Shown here: one piece after another, positions 6,531 to 8,366 of the stretch
Layout of the letters: the number at the start of each line of letters is the position of its first letter
Numbering within the stretch: position 1 is the stretch's first letter
NCBI GenBank assembly: GCA_016929875.1
Contig: JAFGHZ010000124.1
Span: forward strand, 1 to 8,366
Direction: 5' to 3'
Origin: Dehalococcoidales bacterium
GTDB taxonomy: Bacteria; Chloroflexota; Dehalococcoidia; Dehalococcoidales; Fen-1064
Length of the DNA stretch: 8,366 nucleotides
Translations under genes and position numbers: made by a program
Notes under the pieces: model-generated
Database searches by the model: none
Seen by the model: the letters and a program-made list of their open reading frames with translations, nothing else
What the model was told of the DNA's origin: nothing

Positions 6531-6556
6531 AAGGGATAAATTTTTTTGGTTGTGTA

Positions 6557-6588
6557 TTGCAATTAGTTGCAAATGCATTAAGTTGCTC
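6557..6588. promoter_or_regulatory. Candidate Nur-like operator upstream of the metal lipoprotein gene
   Basis: TTGCAA (6557-6562), TTGCAA (6567-6572) and a degenerate TTGCTC (6583-6588) are spaced 10 and 16 bases, the mirror image of the array before the regulator gene. Aligned with the reverse complement of 5561-5592, 20 of 32 positions agree, mainly in the half-sites. The pair TTGCAA-N4-TTGCAA is close to the TTGCAA-N5-TTGCAA box of the Streptomyces nickel regulator Nur. Confidence 0.55.
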
Positions 6589-6597
6589 AAATATATC
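6567..6597 (+). promoter_or_regulatory. Weak candidate promoter of the metal lipoprotein gene
   Basis: TTGCAA (6567-6572) and TATATC (6592-6597) are 19 bases apart, a long spacer. If used, the -35 lies inside the operator array, giving direct repression. A T-run at 6541-6547 just upstream has only a four-pair hairpin before it, so cooT transcripts may also read through into this gene. Confidence 0.3.
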
Positions 6598-6612
6598 AGA
6601 AAGAGGGAGTTA

Positions 6613-7452
6613 ATGTTGAAAAAATACTTGTGTATCATTGGAGTAGCGCTTCTGGTGCTGGTTACGCTTCTTTCGGGAGGCTGCAATAAAGCGGATGATA
6701 CCAGATTGAAAATTGTGACTACCACCGCCCTGATTCAGCAGATTGTCGAGCGGATTGGCGGAAACTATGTTACCGTCAGTAACATCATTCCGCCGGCGCA
6801 GTGTCCGGGGCATTTCGATGTTAAACCGGCGGATATTCAGAGCCTTGCCGACGCTGATTTGTTTCTGATGCACGGCTGGCAGGGGGAGAAATTCTCACAG
6901 ACTTTAATCGATTCGGTAAATAACTCCGAGCTCGAGGTGGTCAAAATCAATATCAGCGGTAACTGGATGGTACCGTCGGTGCAGTCTCAGGCGGTGGATG
7001 AAGTTTTGAGAATACTTTCCGAATTCGACACTGCTCATACCTCGAATTATCAGCAGGCGGCGGATGATTATAAAGCAAAGATTTCAGCGGAAGAGACCAA
7101 AATACAAGGAGAGCTGGCTGCCGCCAATCTTGCCGGTATCGGTGTACTGTGTGCGTCGATGCAGGCGGATTTTCTCACGTGGGTCGGGTTCAGTATCGCC
7201 GGCACTTACGGCGAGGCCGATTCTCTGACCCCTCAGGTTGTTGCCGATCTGGTGGACAAGGGAAACGAATCGAATGTATCATTGGTGATTGATAATCTTC
7301 AAAGCGGAGCAGATGTCGGTAAGGGCATCGCGGAAGAATTGGGTGCCAGGAGAATAATAATCTCTAATTTCCCCGGTGGTTTTGCAAATACAGAAACGTG
7401 GGAAAAAGCCCTCGACTATAATGTTGAATTGATTCTGGGTGCAGTCAAATAG
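6613..7452 (+). CDS. Metal ABC transporter substrate-binding lipoprotein, divergent ZnuA/cluster A-I type
   Basis: A 279-residue lipoprotein that should capture a metal ion outside the membrane and hand it to the ABC permease. The start is ATG 6613, with a GAGGGAG (6603-6609) upstream; the frame is open further 5' but that part runs through the operator. LKKYLCIIGVALLVLVTLLSGGC is a lipoprotein signal with Cys24 as the lipidated residue. The mature part has the family layout: IVTTTALIQQIVERIGG (34-50), NIIPPAQCPGHFDVKPADIQSLADADLFL (57-85), a long helix after NWMVPSVQSQAVDEVLRIL (117-135), then LVIDNLQSGADVGKGIAEELGARRI (224-248). Canonical ZnuA ligands are four; here only the first His (His67) aligns, with Cys64 three residues before it. 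The second His position falls at NWMVP, the third near CASMQ (180-184), the fourth Asp in SNFPGG. So the metal site must differ. Also Zn-type in name only. Confidence 0.82.
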   Translation: MLKKYLCIIGVALLVLVTLLSGGCNKADDTRLKIVTTTALIQQIVERIGGNYVTVSNIIPPAQCPGHFDVKPADIQSLADADLFLMHGWQGEKFSQTLIDSVNNSELEVVKINISGNWMVPSVQSQAVDEVLRILSEFDTAHTSNYQQAADDYKAKISAEETKIQGELAAANLAGIGVLCASMQADFLTWVGFSIAGTYGEADSLTPQVVADLVDKGNESNVSLVIDNLQSGADVGKGIAEELGARRIIISNFPGGFANTETWEKALDYNVELILGAVK

Positions 7453-7480
7453 GGTATTTATGAACTAAATATGAGTAATG

Positions 7481-7503
7481 GATTCCCGCCTGCGCGGGAA
7501 TGA
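7481..7503. repeat. Short GC-rich hairpin repeat between transporter genes
   Basis: ATTCCCGC (7482-7489) and GCGGGAAT (7494-7501) form a perfect 8-bp hairpin with a CTGC loop, followed by GACA. This resembles the short dispersed GGATTCCCGC...GCGGGAATGACA repeat I recall from many bacterial genomes. Its reverse complement follows the same GTCAT-CCCG-loop-CGGG-A-TCC plan as the 3' end of the 3555-3689 element, so both may be one family. No T-run follows, so it is not a clear terminator; as mRNA it could protect the upstream lipoprotein transcript. Confidence 0.6.
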
Positions 7504-7524
7504 CAATAAGGTAAGAGGCAATCA

Positions 7525-8307
7525 GTGGCAGAAACGGTAATTCAAATCGAGAATGCGGTCGTATCCTACCGTGAAGATGTTGCTTTACGCGGTGTTTCTC
7601 TCCGGGTGATGAGTGGCGAGTTCGTCGGTGTCATCGGACCTAACGGCTCCGGCAAAACTACCTTGCTCACGATTGTTAATGGCCTGGGCAAGCTGGTAAG
7701 CGGGAGAGTGACCGTGTTAGGCAAGCCTGTTGCCAACGGCGGCCGTCACGAGCTGAGAAAACAGGTCGGCTATGTCGCTCAGGTGGATAACATCGACCCG
7801 CGTATGCCGATGAGTGTCCGCGAGGTGGTAATGGTCGGACGCTACGGCGTGCTGGGTTTGTTCAAACGACCGGGCAAGCGCGATTGGGCAATCGTCGATG
7901 AAGCGCTGGAACTGGTCGGGATGTCTCATCTGGCTAACCGCCCCATCGGGCATCTTTCGGGCGGAGAGCAGCAGCGCGTATCGATTGCCCGCTGTTTATC
8001 TCAGGAGCCGAAGCTGTTTTTGCTGGACGAGCCGACTGCCTCGCTGGACTGGAAAGCGCAGACGGAGATACTGGAGCTGGTGAAGCGCATCCACGACGAA
8101 CGGCATCTGACGACGCTTTTCGTGACGCATGACCTGGATGCCTTACCGCATACCTGCGACCGCGTTGTACTGATGAAAGAGGGGCTTATTTTCGCCGAGG
8201 GTTCTCCTGATAAGCTCATCTCGGCGGAGAGCCTCAGCCGCCTCTATGATTTGCCCTTATCGGTGGTCGAAGAAAGGCACCCCCACATTCACAAGAGGAA
8301 GGCTTAA
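7525..8307 (+). CDS. Metal ABC transporter ATP-binding protein (ZnuC/MntB-like)
   Basis: A 260-residue cytoplasmic ATPase that drives the importer. All nucleotide-binding motifs are intact: Walker A GPNGSGKT (38-45), Q-loop Gln86 in VAQVDNIDPRMPMSV, signature LSGGEQQ (144-150), Walker B LFLLDEP (164-170) and the H-loop His202 in VTHD. The Q-loop region and VVMVGRYGVLGLF (101-113) are typical of the zinc/manganese family. The start is GTG 7525 with an AAGAGG (7513-7518) six bases before it. The C-terminus reads RHPHIHKRKA, three His in five residues, possibly a metal-binding tail. It is 72 bp after the lipoprotein gene, separated by a hairpin repeat, and one base before the permease gene. Confidence 0.92.
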   Translation: MAETVIQIENAVVSYREDVALRGVSLRVMSGEFVGVIGPNGSGKTTLLTIVNGLGKLVSGRVTVLGKPVANGGRHELRKQVGYVAQVDNIDPRMPMSVREVVMVGRYGVLGLFKRPGKRDWAIVDEALELVGMSHLANRPIGHLSGGEQQRVSIARCLSQEPKLFLLDEPTASLDWKAQTEILELVKRIHDERHLTTLFVTHDLDALPHTCDRVVLMKEGLIFAEGSPDKLISAESLSRLYDLPLSVVEERHPHIHKRKA

Positions 8308-8308
8308 C

Positions 8309-8366
8309 GTGGACTTATCGATTTTCGGCTACCAGTTTATGCAGAACGCCATGCTGGCGGCTTTTC
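8309..8366 (+). CDS. Metal ABC transporter permease (ZnuB-like), 3' truncated by window end
   Basis: Only the first 19 codons are visible, reading (M)DLSIFGYQFMQNAMLAAF. The GYQFMQNAMLAA stretch matches the start of ZnuB/MntB-type permeases, where the first membrane helix begins (FMQxALLA). The start is GTG 8309, one base after the ATPase stop, with a strong AGAGGAAGG (8294-8302) six bases upstream. Together with the preceding genes this completes the lipoprotein-ATPase-permease set. Confidence 0.8.
   Translation, partial: MDLSIFGYQFMQNAMLAAF

Noticed and set aside
6540..6547. T-run after cooT as a rho-independent terminator
   Set aside because: The hairpin before it has only about four pairs (TCCG/CGGA) and lies too far from the T-run to be convincing.
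6484..6612. A 43-codon N-terminal extension of the metal lipoprotein
   Set aside because: It overlaps the end of cooT and the operator, would bury the signal peptide, and the ATG at 6613 has a ribosome binding site directly followed by a lipoprotein signal.
8284..8298. A 15-base identity (CACATTCACAAGAGG) with 3593-3607 in the 135-bp repeat
   Set aside because: At 8284 it codes the His tail and includes the permease ribosome binding site; the flanks do not match, so chance is the better explanation.

Overview
The window looks like a chromosomal segment of an anaerobic bacterium, most simply a member of the Chloroflexota (Dehalococcoidia-like). I infer this from the mix of genes (a short type 2 ArgC, a DUF6504 protein, a CooT nickel protein, a TIGR03960-type radical SAM protein) and from the dispersed GC-rich hairpin repeats. 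No rRNA or other marker gene is present, so the placement is tentative. Coding density is high and I saw no tRNA, rRNA, CRISPR array, insertion sequence or phage gene.

Left part (1-3466). A 5'-truncated B12-binding-type radical SAM gene runs into the window. It is followed by a small VTT/DedA-like membrane protein gene whose promoter appears to abut its start codon. A minus-strand pair, argC then a DUF6504 gene, converges on it, and the two stop codons are one base apart. The argC promoter overlaps a perfect 19-bp inverted repeat.

Middle (3467-5552). A 290-bp intergenic region holds the argC promoter and the palindrome. It also holds a 135-bp MITE-like repeat, with 10-bp terminal inverted repeats and nested hairpins, and a strong extended -10 promoter. 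That promoter drives folC (folate synthesis and polyglutamylation) and dtd (D-aminoacyl-tRNA deacylase), which overlap by four bases.

Right part (5553-8366). This is a metal-homeostasis locus. It encodes a Fur-family regulator, a 70-residue helical His/Cys protein of unknown function, a CooT-like nickel-binding protein, a ZnuA/cluster A-I-type lipoprotein, an ABC ATPase, and the first codons of a ZnuB-type permease that runs off the end. Two matching operator-like arrays of TTGCAA half-sites lie upstream of the regulator and of the lipoprotein gene. They resemble the nickel-regulator (Nur) box of Streptomyces. The lipoprotein keeps one metal-ligand His, next to a Cys, and appears to lack the other canonical Zn/Mn ligands. 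CooT sits between regulator and transporter. Together these suggest that the cluster imports and handles nickel (or another soft transition metal) rather than zinc. This is the most interesting hypothesis in the window and it is inference, not proof.
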